Part shown: positions 1 through 10,212 of the stretch, one piece after another
How positions within the stretch are numbered: the first letter of the stretch is position 1
Layout: every line of letters starts with the position of its first letter
Origin: Heligmosomoides polygyrus polygyrus
Taxonomy: Eukaryota; Nematoda; Chromadorea; Rhabditida; Heligmosomidae
Assembly (NCBI GenBank): GCA_947396885.1
Contig: OX377202.1
Coordinates: 18,724,001 to 18,788,000, forward strand
Direction of reading: 5' to 3'
DNA: 64,000 bases
Made by a program: the position numbers and the translations under genes
The notes under the pieces: generated by a model
The model's input: the letters and a program-made list of their open reading frames with translations, nothing else
The model's database searches: none
What the model was told of the DNA's origin: nothing

Positions 1-986
1 GTCCTGACCCCATACAGATGCCCGCTGAGAACGACGTCGTCGACATCGTTTCGTCTTAAAGTACGCCGTCGGAACCCTAAGTACAGCTGAGGTGTAGATG
101 TCCTGTTCCCGAACTCGAGAATGCGTGAAGTTCCCACCCCATGGAACTTCCCCGGAATCCCGCGGATCCGGGATCAGATCCGGGTCGGCTGTACTGAATG
201 ATGTTCTCGGCGCCACCGGGCGACCGCATGATGAGAGATATGTGTGCGCTGGCTGTGTCGCAGCCGCAATTGTCTCACTCAGTCGTCGGGATGGGGATGA
301 TCTCGTCGGGCGAGGGGAAAGAAGGGGTCGACGGGGGGACGACAGCCAACGCACGTCATTGCCGGCAACAGGCCGGCGCTACGTTGCACCTTTCCGCGAT
401 GTCCTCAGCAACTGACGTCGATCTAACCAGCTGTGTGATCACCTCAGTGAGAGAGTAGTTCCCCAGGGGCTGCTCGAAGTTGAAGCTCAGCTCGGAAGGC
501 CTTTCCCACCGACGAATCACCCCAGCTTCTGCGTAATCGCTCTGATGACACATAATCGCAAGGGATCACTGCAGTCCGCCGTTGGTCGAACATCTGGAGA
601 AACTCGAGCGTGGCATACGCGCTCTCAGACGAGGTTTTACAGGGTTCCGTTGTAAACAGTTGAACATCCTGTCTTGAAACACAGATGTAACCCTGCAAGC
701 TCTAGCGCCCTCAGCTGGCAATGCAGGGATTTCGTGCTAATGGCTGATGGATTGCTGGGCCGCTTTTTACTGACGTTTCCGGCCTCTTTCCTCTACCGCG
801 CTCCAATTAGTAGGCCTAGGTACTTGGATTCTGCAAGCATAGATTTTCTGTATAATGGACCAGAATTACCAGCTTAAACGCCTTCTTGGAAGCATAAGGG
901 CTTTTCTTTTCCTATGGAAGGAAGAGAAAGTGAGCAAGTTTTCTGTACTTCAACGATCCCCCTATATTAAAATATAAAGGAGAGGT
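1..986. other. No recognised gene
   Basis: Several overlapping short open frames exist on both strands. The most protein-like are two minus-strand frames between 356 and 698, of 65 and 84 residues in different frames. I recognise no family motif, splice pattern or repeat end here. Confidence 0.4.
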
Positions 987-1480
987 GGATCTATGCTAGT
1001 CCGGGGGGGCCACATAACTAAAGCGTATGTAAAAAATCGACTTGGGACTTACCGAGCGACTCCTACAGAGCACGATAGAACCTAAATCAGAAAAATTCAC
1101 GAGCAAAAAAAAAACGAAAAAAATGTTTCGTCGCGGTTGTAACCGGGTGAAGTTATGTGCCCTCCTCACCATGTCAGATCCTGGTTATAACATGTCAGGC
1201 GGCGGTCAGCACGCGCTAGGTGGCGTTATGCGCCCTCCTCCCATGTTATATCCTGGTTCTAACATGTCAAGCGGTGGTTAGCACGCGGCACGACTCCATT
1301 GCGTCGCTCTTTGCCCGCCGATACGGTTGTCAAACCGCGGAGATTTTTATTTTATTTATGTGTTCGTTTGTTTTCCTTTGTTTTAGGTTCTGTCGTGCCC
1401 CTTAGGAGTCGCTCGGTAAGTCCCAAGTCGATTTTTACATACTTTTTAGTTATGTGGCCCCCGGACTAGGATAGATCCGA
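987..1480. mobile_element. Non-autonomous DNA element with about 95-bp terminal inverted repeats
   Basis: The sequence from about 987 to 1085 reappears inverted at about 1382 to 1478, including the landmark GACTTGGGACTTACCGAGCG and its complement. The hexamer AGAGGT lies directly outside both ends (981-986 and 1481-1486), a plausible target-site duplication. The interior is under 300 bp and encodes no transposase, so this is MITE-like. The superfamily cannot be assigned from ends this diverged. Confidence 0.75.
1152..1287. repeat. Two-unit tandem repeat, period 73 bp
   Basis: Two units beginning GTTATG (1152 and 1225) share the landmarks GCCCTCCTC, CATGT, ATCCTGGTT, AACATGTCA and AGCACGCG in the same order. 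The duplication forms most of the interior of the long-TIR element around it. Confidence 0.75.
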
Positions 1481-1495
1481 AGAGGTTACTAAATC

Positions 1496-1681
1496 CATTT
1501 TGGGATGCGCCACGCATTCCACTTCTATGGGGTCTCGTGGAGGTGATTTTAATGCGTATTTGGCCATGCGGTGCCCAGCCGATGAGAAAAGCAGTGCTTT
1601 ATCCTTCCCAACCCGAGCCAGGAACATGGTATCGGGTGCACGCGACAGCCGGCACCTACTCCGACTGCATTATACGCGTCT
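1496..1681 (-). mobile_element. tRNA-headed SINE, minus strand, internally shortened
   Basis: Reads in reverse as the local SINE family. The 3' segment (GGATGCGCCACGCATTC) comes first on the plus strand, and the tRNA-like head ends at 1680. It lacks about 100 bp of the middle. Confidence 0.75.
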
Positions 1682-1746
1682 TTCTGTACTTTAGAATCCT
1701 TAAAGATATTGTTAAATAAAGCTGAACTACAGCGATTCACTAAGCA

Positions 1747-2033
1747 GTGGTAGAATAGTCGTAGAAGGCGCCGGCCGTCGGGTACACTCCGATGCCAAGT
1801 CCCTGGTTCGTGTCCCGCCAAAGCCAACGAAGTCTCCATTCCTGTGTGATCATTGAATTGCTAGAAGACTTGTCTGGTGAAACACTGACTTCGTCATCGG
1901 CTGCACACAGAAACTTATTGTATAGCCCAAACCCCCTATACATTCAAGTCACTTTCACATCTTGTTGAAGTAGAATGCGTGGCTCATTCTGTGTAGAGTT
2001 GACTATCGCCGTCATCTATTCTTTATCCTTTGT
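1747..2033 (+). mobile_element. tRNA-headed SINE, degenerate, plus strand
   Basis: Diverged but collinear with the family: head, the CCCTGGTTCGTGTCCCGCC region, the TCATCGGCTG region, GTAGAATGCGTGGC, and the CCGTCATCTATTCTTTATCC tail. It faces away from the SINE just upstream. Confidence 0.65.
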
Positions 2034-2668
2034 CCTTAGGCTTTTACTGATTTTTTATTAAGGGTACACTCAGGTTGCTCTCCCTTGGAATTGTTTGTGG
2101 ACGAGCAATATGTAATTACTGGCGGATTATGACGTTGATAATTAGAACACCTGTTTTAATCATTAGTAAGAAAGGTTAGTAAACAAATAAGTGATTAGTT
2201 GTGTAGTTTATAAATAAACAATAAATAAAGGTACATTTTGTTTATATTGCTTAGATCAACATCTTCACGATAGCTGTGAATTTCTGGAAAAATTACAACA
2301 GAGGTGGTACGTAAAACAGCTGGTTGTTCCCATCGATCATTTCTGACATCATTTGACGCTGACCGCAATTAAGCCTGCCATCTAGCTGTGTGAGGGCGAA
2401 ACCTAGTCCGAGCACGACAAATCACTAAGCTGTGTATCCATTGGGCCCATTAAGCAGTCGAAACGACTTCAAGATAACATGGAGGTATTAGGCCAGACAG
2501 AACGTTTCTTTCCAACGCTCTCTTCCTTTCCTCTTCTTTTCTTTTCAATGCTTTCGAATGTTGTCGCATTTATTAAAGTTTCGCAAACCATGGGGTGATA
2601 GAAAGTTTAGTAACATTACACTAGAGAGAGAGGTATAATTTTATAAGTGTAGAATATATAAGATATTA
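2034..2668. other. No recognised feature
   Basis: AT-rich sequence with no long open frame, no splice-bounded exon and no repeat end that I can recognise. It ends at the mariner terminal repeat. Confidence 0.4.
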
Positions 2669-3130
2669 GAGTGTCCCATAATTTTCGGGGCTATTTCAAG
2701 CAGTGCTTGGCGAGTTACAACTTCTTTATACAAGGTCCAAACGGGATGTTCTCTTGGCACAGCAAGGCGATTCGAATATATTTCGCAAGAGCATATCGAT
2801 TACCACTATCCGCCTACTGCCCGCACTTCGGCAATTTCTTGAAAATCAAATTGCCGACTGCCGAAATCGCGACGCTTCTTCATCACTTTCGCTCTGGACT
2901 GTCTGCGTAGCTATCGTTGCTTTGTTTAGCCCAGACGTCTGGAGCAAGCCAACGTGTGAAACTTGGTTCAGTCGTTTCCGGAAGGGGATGTATAGCATTT
3001 TGCTGCCCAAAGAAGATTTTGCTTTCATTTTGGTTCACGAGTCGGGAAGCCGTGCATTACTTCCTTTTACCAGATGAACAGGCGACTACAGCAGACCTGT
3101 TCATTGAAGATATGCTGGTAATAGAGCGTA

Positions 3131-3292
3131 AGGCCTGAGTTATACTCCCGCGGGAGCATATGCGGAAGGGCGGGAATCGCGCCGAGACTCCTCACCTGGC
3201 CAATCGCCGCGCCTCGCCACGCCTGCCTCCGCCGTGCACCATTGGTCCGCGGACGTTCCGCGGATGCTCCCGCGGGAGTATAACAGAGGCCT
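3131..3292. mobile_element. Tourist/Harbinger-like MITE, 160 bp
   Basis: The inverted ends share GTTATACTCCCGCGGGAGCA and begin GGCCT. The outermost bases allow a 3-bp TAA target duplication (TAA|GGCC ... GGCC|TAA), as expected for PIF/Harbinger-type insertions. It interrupts the mariner relic, so it is the younger of the two. Confidence 0.7.
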
Positions 3293-3408
3293 AAGTTGCT
3301 TGAGAAGTACTCAAGATACGGTACCACTCGTGTGTTAATGGATAGTGCACTACCGCATCGAGGGAAACGAGCGCAGTAGACGATGAGGAAGGAGTCTATC
3401 GAAATTGG

Positions 3409-3633
3409 GTGCATCCTGCGTATTCATCAGATATCAGCCCTTGTGGCTATGCAGCATCCGAAAGTCTTGCTCCTTTTTCCATGAGCGAACGATGCTCGCA
3501 ACGTCAAGAGGTTCAGTGCGCAATCGACGAATGGATCGGCAGCAGGCCAGCTTCCTTCTGGGAGAATGCAATCAACTCTCTGCCCATTCGCTGGAGAAAG
3601 GTTGTGGCCACAGATGGAGAATATATCGATTGA
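3409..3633 (+). pseudogene. mariner transposase C-terminal remnant
   Basis: The 74-residue frame has the mariner C-terminal pattern. It begins HPAYSSDISPCGYA, where the third catalytic aspartate of the usual SDYHLF segment is lost. It continues with EVQCAIDEWI and ends in a LPIRWRKVVATDGEYID-like tail before a stop. An HTH-like piece (ETWFSRFRKG) lies upstream near 2960. The reading frame is broken between the two, so no active transposase is encoded. Confidence 0.8.
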
Positions 3634-3711
3634 CTACCCTTTGACATTATCTTGTTGTAATAAATTTTAATAAAAATGGTATGATAGCCCCGAAAAATAT
3701 GGGACACCCTA

Positions 3712-4321
3712 CTATCTCCTAAAAGTTGAAGGGTTTAGCACATCTTTCGTGGGAGCTCAGTGCCACGATTTTTGGCATGGTGTCATGGCTTAAACCACGG
3801 AAATAGTAGTAGATATATGTAGGTAGTTGCATCTAAAATGAATTTTAGATGCTACATTAGTTTGATAAGGATTTACCTGAAAAATCAGCGGTAGCAGTAC
3901 TGACGTAGTACTGTTCGAACTAGAGGTATAGATCCCTAAAATGACAGAGAGATTTACTCAAAATAGGAGCAGTCCAAATAAATTTTCCATAATATGAGCA
4001 AGGGCGTGAGGTATCAAGAATGATCTGCTGAGTAACACATTCTTGCATAGTGAAAAGAAAGGAGCTCATTTATTCTGTATTCTATGATCTGGCGCCGAAA
4101 TCGGGTGACGGCTAGTTTCTCTGGATTCTTTCTTTATTCTACAAAAAGCGAAAATTTTTATAAAGGCTAGCTAAGTATTATGAGAAACGGTTTATGCCCT
4201 AAATGCTGAACTGGTTGGAAAGAATGTTAGAAAAGGACTAGCCTTGCAGAACCGCCATGAAACTTCTAGGTCACTTTCAATGGTTCACTTTAGCATTCTA
4301 TGTCTGACCTAATACAGGAAC
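3712..4321. other. No recognised feature
   Basis: No open frame, exon or repeat end recognised. A short local inverted motif (CTAAAATGAATTTTAG) lies near 3833-3850. Confidence 0.4.
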
Positions 4322-4323
4322 GG

Positions 4324-4605
4324 AGCATGTAGAGCAGTCGAAGGAGGTGCCAGCTGTCGCATGCACCCGATACCAGGTTCCTGGTCGGATTTCCCGCCCA
4401 GGCCAACCAAGCCTACCATTCCTCCGGGGTAGACGAATTGGTACCAGACTGTTCTGGAAAGGATAAAGTAGTGACTCTATCGGTTGGCCACCGCATGGCA
4501 TTGTATGGCCACGTCCGCATCCAAATTGCCTCCACCACATCGCGTATAAGTAGAATGCGTGGCGCATCCCAGAAAGAATAGAGAGGCACTGTCTTTTATC
4601 CCTTA
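4324..4605 (+). mobile_element. tRNA-headed SINE, plus strand
   Basis: Nearly full length: A-box-like TAGAGCAGTCG, CACCCGATACCAGGTTCC, GCCCAGGCCAACCAAGCC, GAATTGGTACCAGAC, AAGTAGAATGCGTGGCGCAT, and an ATCCCTTATT tail. Confidence 0.8.
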
Positions 4606-4610
4606 TTGCA

Positions 4611-5139
4611 GGAACAATTAGAAATGAAATCTAGAATATCTATGAAGACAGAGCAGAATATTCTTAACAGAATCCAATGATAAAAAGATATAAAAATCCG
4701 TCAAAAATTTATGTTGTTGGCATAGAAAGTGGCCCTTTGTTCCGTACCAAAACAGAACAATTAGGATTTGAAAGCCACAAGTTTATTCTGCCTAATCTAC
4801 AGGAGGGTTGCCTTCACAACAATAGCAGTCCAAATCTGCTTGACGTTTTTGCGTTTATGAGGGCCTTCATCTTGGAGGCACTTAGAGCATGGTGGATATC
4901 CTTTTGGATATGTCGTTGCGTTTGAAAGTCGTCGAGCGGAAGCACTATTGCTTTTTGCCGCCATGCTGGGAATGCTCAGAAATTGTGCTCTCAAGTAGAA
5001 CGCTTTTGAGAAAGAGAAGGTCAGGCAGGCATTCGAGCTGTTACGTTAGAACTTGTCGTAGGTTCCAGAGAGAAAAGATAGCCAGGGATGGGGTGGCATG
5101 TGCTACCCTAAAATTTGAAATGTTGAATTTTTCCGAACA
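4611..5139. other. No recognised feature
   Basis: Only short open frames, none with a recognisable motif. The end of the stretch carries the left target-site duplication (5124-5139) of the next element. Confidence 0.4.
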
Positions 5140-5667
5140 TCATCATTTTCAGTAGCGTCTGTCCCGCTTGGTGGCGGGGTTCGCTCTTCTGGTGTGGTGA
5201 CGCCATTTCTTCCGATCAAATGCTTGATCGGGATGCACACCAGCTATCTTTAAGTCCAAGTGCAACGTGTCTAGCCAACGTTGTTTCGGGCGTCCTCTAG
5301 GCCGTCTTCCAGGGACTTCAAGATTCAGGCCAATCTTACAGACGGTGTCGTCGTTAGCGCGAAGGACGTGGCCATACCATCGCAGACGCAGACGAGCTTC
5401 GCGCAACTTGTCGGCTATCGGGACGACACCGAACCTCTGTCTTATGGTGTCACTGCGAACGCGGTTCAATCGCGTTACTCCAGCCGTCCACCTTAACATC
5501 TTCGTCTCCATTACACTGAGGCGGCTTTCAATTTCCCTCGTCACGGGCCAGCACTCAGCACCGTACGTCGCTACTGGGCGGACGACTGTTCTATAAGCTT
5601 TCGACTTGAGGTACTCGGGTATTGTCTTATCGCAGAGAACTCCAGTCAACGGCCGGATATCGCCACC
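5140..5667 (-). mobile_element. Internally deleted family-B LINE, 528 bp, with 16-bp target duplication
   Basis: It is bounded by TGAATTTTTCCGAACA at 5124-5139 and 5668-5683. Read on the minus strand it starts GGTGGCGATATCCG, almost the exact 5' start of the full-length family-B LINE at 9658-12691 (GGTGGCGATGTCCG). It then jumps straight to the C-terminal part of the reverse transcriptase. It therefore keeps both element ends but almost nothing between, unlike an ordinary 5'-truncated LINE. The 3' end is a short GAT-rich tail. Confidence 0.8.
5149..5649 (-). pseudogene. LINE reverse transcriptase C-terminal domain fragment
   Basis: Open for 166 residues. It shows the conserved C-terminal LINE pattern: YRTVVRPVATYGAECW, LSVMETKMLRWTAGVTR, RLRWYGHVLR, GRRPRGRPKQRW and ATKRDRR. 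No palm (YADD) or endonuclease is present. It is closely related to the C-terminal frame of the LINE at 9670-10212. Confidence 0.85.
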
Positions 5668-5683
5668 TGAATTTTTCCGAACA

Positions 5684-6164
5684 ACTGAGCAAAATTTTGT
5701 TAAAGTGGACTAAATAGGCCAAGTTGTTCGGGAATATATACTATTTTCACTTTAAACTAAGTGCTCGTTATTTTAAAGCAAACTCTCATTTTAGAAAAAT
5801 TGTTTTAAAAACCCTATACATGGTGTCTTGAGAAAATCAAAAGCGTGCGCTTTTTTAATGAGCATAAACCTTCTCTTCTCAGGGAAAAACAACGAAAAAA
5901 TGGTTGGCAATTTTCTTGAGTTTATTCTGATGTAATGTGATACAAGGAATTTCACACGTGAGTCGGTTGTGCCGTGCACTCATCCACAACATTGCAATAT
6001 TTATTTGATTGATAGTGTCAATGTTGTTTATATAAAGTTCAGCAGTGGAGAATGATAGTGTAGACGCGTCTGCGATTGTGACAAGTTTTGCTATTCCTAG
6101 CTTTATACTTTTATGTAAAAAAAAACCTTTACACTATCAATCCAATAGGCAGTGCTATATCACC
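5684..6164. other. No gene; possible relic of a long-TIR element
   Basis: AT-rich. The stretch at about 5930-6035, including TTTATTTGATTGATAGTGT, resembles the interior of the long-TIR elements at 21239-22125 and 40216-40985, so it is probably a decayed fragment of that family. Confidence 0.35.
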
Positions 6165-6168
6165 TGTA

Positions 6169-8158
6169 TCACCTGTCGTCCCGTTGATCATCGACTTGCT
6201 CGAGCGGGCGCCAGCAGCGTCTCCATTCGTCCCTGTCGCGTGCCAGAGTGGTCCAATGGATCTTCCTCGCTCGAGGGACACGAAGAGCGTCATATCGGTC
6301 GTTCAGGGCTTTCACGAAGAAGTCCGACCAACGCGTTGGTGGGCGTCCTGGTGTTCTCTTGACATTCCGCGGAATCCAGCCTTTGACGGCTCTCGTCCAG
6401 CGGGTGTCTGCGAATCGCATTACGTGGCCGGCCCACCTAATTTTCAACGACTTGGTCCATGCGACAGCGTCTCTGATCTTCGAACGTCGGCGAAGCTCGG
6501 AACTCCGGAGGCCTTCTCTCACTTGCGTGAGTCGTGTCACTCCGAGCATCGTCCTCTCGATTCCACGCTGCGCGACGCTGATCGCGTGTTCATCCTGCTT
6601 TCGTATAGCCCAGGTCTCTGAGGCGTATGTTAGGGCAGGAAGAACAGTGGAGTCGAATAGGTGGGCACGGAGTCGGACGTTCTTCGTTTTCTTCACGACT
6701 TCTTCGACGCTCTTGAAAGCTCCCCAAGCCGCTCGTTTCCTTCTGCTCAGCTCTGGTGTTAGGTCGTTGGTCATGTTGACTTCGCGACCCAGATACACAT
6801 AGCTGGAGCATTCGGAGATGTTCGTTCCGTTGAGCGAGAATGGGGCATCAGAAACCCATCCGTTCTTCATGAACATCGTCTTCGTAAGATTCAGCTGCAG
6901 TCCAACGCTTCCACATACACGATCGAAGTCGGCCAGCATTCGTTCCACCTGACTGATGCTCGGGGTTATGAGCACGATGTCGTCAGCGAAGCGAAGATGG
7001 TGCAGTTGCCGGCCGTCGACCTTCACTCCCATGTCTTCCCATTCAAGTTCGCGCATGACGTTTTCGAGGGTGGCGCTGAAGAGCTTCGGGGATATGGTAT
7101 CCCCTTGTCGTACCCCTCTCTTCACGTCAATGACGACGTCGTTGTAGAATGGTGAGATCTTGGTCGTGAATCCACTGTACAACTCTCGAAGGACTCTGAT
7201 GTACTGAGTAGGAACGCCCTGGGTGAGCAGGGCTTCCATGACCGCTTCAGTCTCGACGGAGTCGAATGCCTTCTTCAGGTCGATGAACGTAAGGCACAGC
7301 GGCAGCTTGTACTCTCGCGACACTTCGATGAGCTTCGTAATGGTGTGTATGTGGTCGATCGTGCTGAATCCTCTCCGAAATCCTGCTTGTTCGCATGGCT
7401 GTCCTTCGTCCAGCGTTCTACTAATCTTATTCAGGATGACTCGAGTGAACAGCTTGTAGACTACGGACAACAGGCAGATCGGGCGATAGTTGCCAATGTC
7501 GTGCACGTCTCTCTTCTTGTACAGTAAAACGGTCTTGCTGGTCTTCAACGAGATGGAACCTTGCATTCGGACAGGTGCGTGTGAAGAGCCGCGCCAAGGT
7601 GTTGATGGGCGCTGGCGGGAGGTTCTTCAGGTGTTCAGCTCCGATCCTGTCAGAACCGGGTGCTGTACGTTTCTTCACCGACAAGATGGCGTGTCGGATT
7701 TCGGAAGAGAGAACAGAGGGGACGACGTATCCATCCTGCGGAAGATGGCATGGGGGCAGGTGGACGTGGCTATCGAAGAGATCGGAGTAGAAGTCGTGGA
7801 TGACCCTCTCCATGGTCCTTCTGGAAGAGGTGACGGTTCCGTCGGGACGTCGGAGAGCTGTCATCTTGGTCTTGAAGTTGGCGAAGTTCCGGCGGGCATT
7901 GCGGATGCTCAACCCTGCCTCTGCAGCTTCAGCCAACACTTCCGCCCTTCTCTCCTTAAGATCCTCCTTTATGCATAGCTTCGCAAGCTCGGACGTCAGT
8001 TGGTAGTTGCCTGACGCTCGTGCTGCTCCACGCTGGCGTATCAGCTCGAGAGTTTCCGGAGACAGGCGTCTCTTGGTGGTCTTCAAGCTCTCGGCTCCCT
8101 TAGCACTATCGTGGTGATGGTGCACGAAGCGATCGTATTCCTCGTCGACGTTGTCCAT
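6169..8158 (-). pseudogene. RTE family A: reverse transcriptase and C-terminal region
   Basis: Continues the endonuclease frame after one in-frame stop. Visible motifs are [78 protein letters not shown] (catalytic FADD) and [12 protein letters not shown]. The C-terminal segment has RWAGHVMRF and [14 protein letters not shown] second frameshift near 7570 separates the two long frames. With two frameshifts and a stop it is non-functional as read. Confidence 0.9.
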
Positions 8159-8170
8159 GACGGCATCTTC

Positions 8171-9057
8171 TCAAAGGCCGGCAAGAGAGGTGTAGAGGTC
8201 CCAGTTGATGGTCGTTCTGGGACTCCTCTTCTTGAACTTCGCGGCCTTCTCTCCTTGACGCGAAAAGCGGAACCTCGCGCGAAGGAGGCGGTGGTCCGAT
8301 CCCGTGTAGAACTTGGGGACAACAGAGACATCGGTCAGGCAATACTTGCGATTGAAGATGATGTGGTCGATCTCGTTGTGGAACTGGCCACCGGGGGATT
8401 CCCAGGTCCATCGTAGGGAGGGAGGCTTCTGGAACTGCGAGTTTCCATGGATGGTCTTGGTCGACATGATAAACTCAGACAGCCTTTCACCTTGCTCGTT
8501 CCACTCCAAACCGTGGGTTCCGATGTGAAGTTCTTCCGGCGACCTTCGTGGCCCGATCTTGGCGTTGAAGTCGCCGACGATCACCTTGTAGAAGGTGTGA
8601 TCTTCCTTATAGAACTTCTCCAGCTCCACGTAGAAGGCCTTCGTCGTCGTAGTCGGATGTTGGGGCATACGCGACGAACACAGTCAAGGCTGGCACGGAG
8701 CCACATCGCTTCAGTCGCAGACGTCCGATTCGGAGACTCGTACGAATCGATGTTCATGGCCAAGTGCGTGTTGACGAGGACACCAACGCCGCCTACTCCC
8801 CTGCTGTCGCATGTTCCGAGGAACAGTTCTTCTCCGGACTCGTAGGCGGCGTGTAGGGGGTGGTGTCTTCTCGTCTCGGTCAGTCCGATGACGTCGTACT
8901 TGATCTTCCTGGCTTGCATCATCAGGTCCTCGATGGATGCTTCCGACGCAAGCGTGCGGGCGTTGTAAGTACAGATCGTCATCCTAGTCCTTCTCAGTTT
9001 GCGCAGCCTGGTTAGGCCCTGAGATTTTAGCAGCCTCTCCGTACTCGTCCTTCCCAT
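8171..9057 (-). pseudogene. RTE family A: apurinic-type endonuclease domain
   Basis: This is the N-terminal part of the retrotransposon protein, which nicks target DNA. Family motifs appear in order: [50 protein letters not shown] and GSDHRLLRARF. A frameshift near 8695 moves the coding frame, and the frame ends in a stop just after the TSLAGL segment near 8171. The catalytic residues are largely intact, so decay is recent. Confidence 0.85.
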
Positions 9058-9669
9058 CGCTGCAGAAATGGGGGCTCTTTCGGGGTCAGGGGAATGAGGC
9101 CCTTTAGTGCTGCTGTGTTTGACTGGAATACAACACGGGTAGCTCTGTCGTGGGTACTCCGGGCAGCCAGCCAGACTGCCCGAAGGGACGGGGCGAGACT
9201 TAAGGCGGCCTCGAATCGCCTTACATGTACTCCCAGTCTACCGAGTGCAAGCTTTTGGCCGAGCCGACACAGTTACAATCCGCACAGTCACGGACACATC
9301 CAAGCACACTGTGCACGAACATGCCGCTCCCACGCACAAGGAACGCGTCGACCCGACACAGCAGGAGCAAGGAGTCCATCCCCTGCATCCCACCTGCGTC
9401 TCTGAGCAGTACACGGTCGCATTTGGTTCGCGTTTAATTCCCCTATCCACCACCCGGGGACGCGCCACGTGGCCCTGCGACAAGCGGCCCGAGATCCCTC
9501 TTAACAAGAGAGCCCGAAGGAATATTTTAAAGTTAAAGCACCAAGAATATTCGGTCTATTCAGGCAGTTTAGGCATTTTATCTAAAGACCCTCACAAAGG
9601 GGGCTCCTTATAGAAATTTTCTTTAAAAAATCAATTTGACTTTATTAAAGCATGACTTCTTCTTCTTCT

Positions 9670-10212
9670 TCAGCGTCTGTCCCGCTTCGTAGCGGGGTCC
9701 GCTATTCTGGTGTCATGACGCCACCTCTCCCGATCCAGCGCTAGATCAGGGTAGACACCAGCAACCTTCAAGTCCATATGTAACGTGTCAGACCAGCGCT
9801 GCTTCGGACGCCCTCTAGGCCGCTTTCCTACCACCTCGAACTTAAGGCCTATCTTGCGGACGCTATCTTCCTTTCCACGCAGAACGTGGCCGTACCATCG
9901 TAAGCGAGCTTCGCGCATCTTGTCAGTTATCGGCGCGACACCGAACTTCTGCCGAATAGCATCGTTTCGGATGCGGTCCAGGCGCGTGACTCCAGCCGTC
10001 CAGCGCAGCATCTTCGTCTCCATGACGCTGAGGCGCGTTTCAACCTCCTTGGTCGCAGGCCAACACTCAGCACCGTACATCGCTACCGGCCGGACGACAG
10101 TTCTATATATTTTTGACTTCAAGCGCTCTGGCATCTTCCTATCGCAGAGCACGCCAGTCAACGAGCGCCACTTGGACCAAGCTGCACTCACGCGTGAGTT
10201 CACTTCAATCAT
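9670..10212 (-). pseudogene. LINE family B: C-terminal reverse transcriptase domain
   Basis: 180 residues open: AAWSKWRSLTGVLCD, RTVVRPVAMYGAECW, METKMLRWTAGVTR, LRWYGHVLRG, GRPKQRWSDTLH and ATKRDRR. It follows the deletion that removed the YLGS region. It sits in a different frame from the palm domain, so the element cannot make a continuous product. Confidence 0.88.

Larger units (their letters stand above)
2669..3709 (+). mobile_element. mariner-type element, decayed, with matching terminal repeats
   Basis: The ends are inverted copies of GRGTGTCCCATAWTTTTCGG followed by GGCTAT, flanked by TA on both sides (2667-2668 and 3710-3711), as in the Tc1/mariner superfamily. At 1041 bp it is shorter than a usual mariner of about 1.3 kb, and part of the catalytic centre is missing. 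A separate MITE (3131-3292) sits inside it. Confidence 0.85.
6165..9510 (-). mobile_element. RTE-type LINE, family A, near full length
   Basis: Contains a complete endonuclease-reverse transcriptase region plus about 450 bp of upstream sequence. The 3' end reads GACGACAGGTGATACAGGTGATA, a short tandem repeat of CAGGTGATA rather than poly(A). Three copies in this window (here, 38605 and 45975) share this 3' end. The 5' boundary near 9510 is an estimate, and no target duplication was found. Confidence 0.8.

Noticed and set aside
6248..6802. Long plus-strand frames across the LINE at 6-12 kb
   Set aside because: They are antisense shadows of the minus-strand reverse transcriptase and endonuclease.
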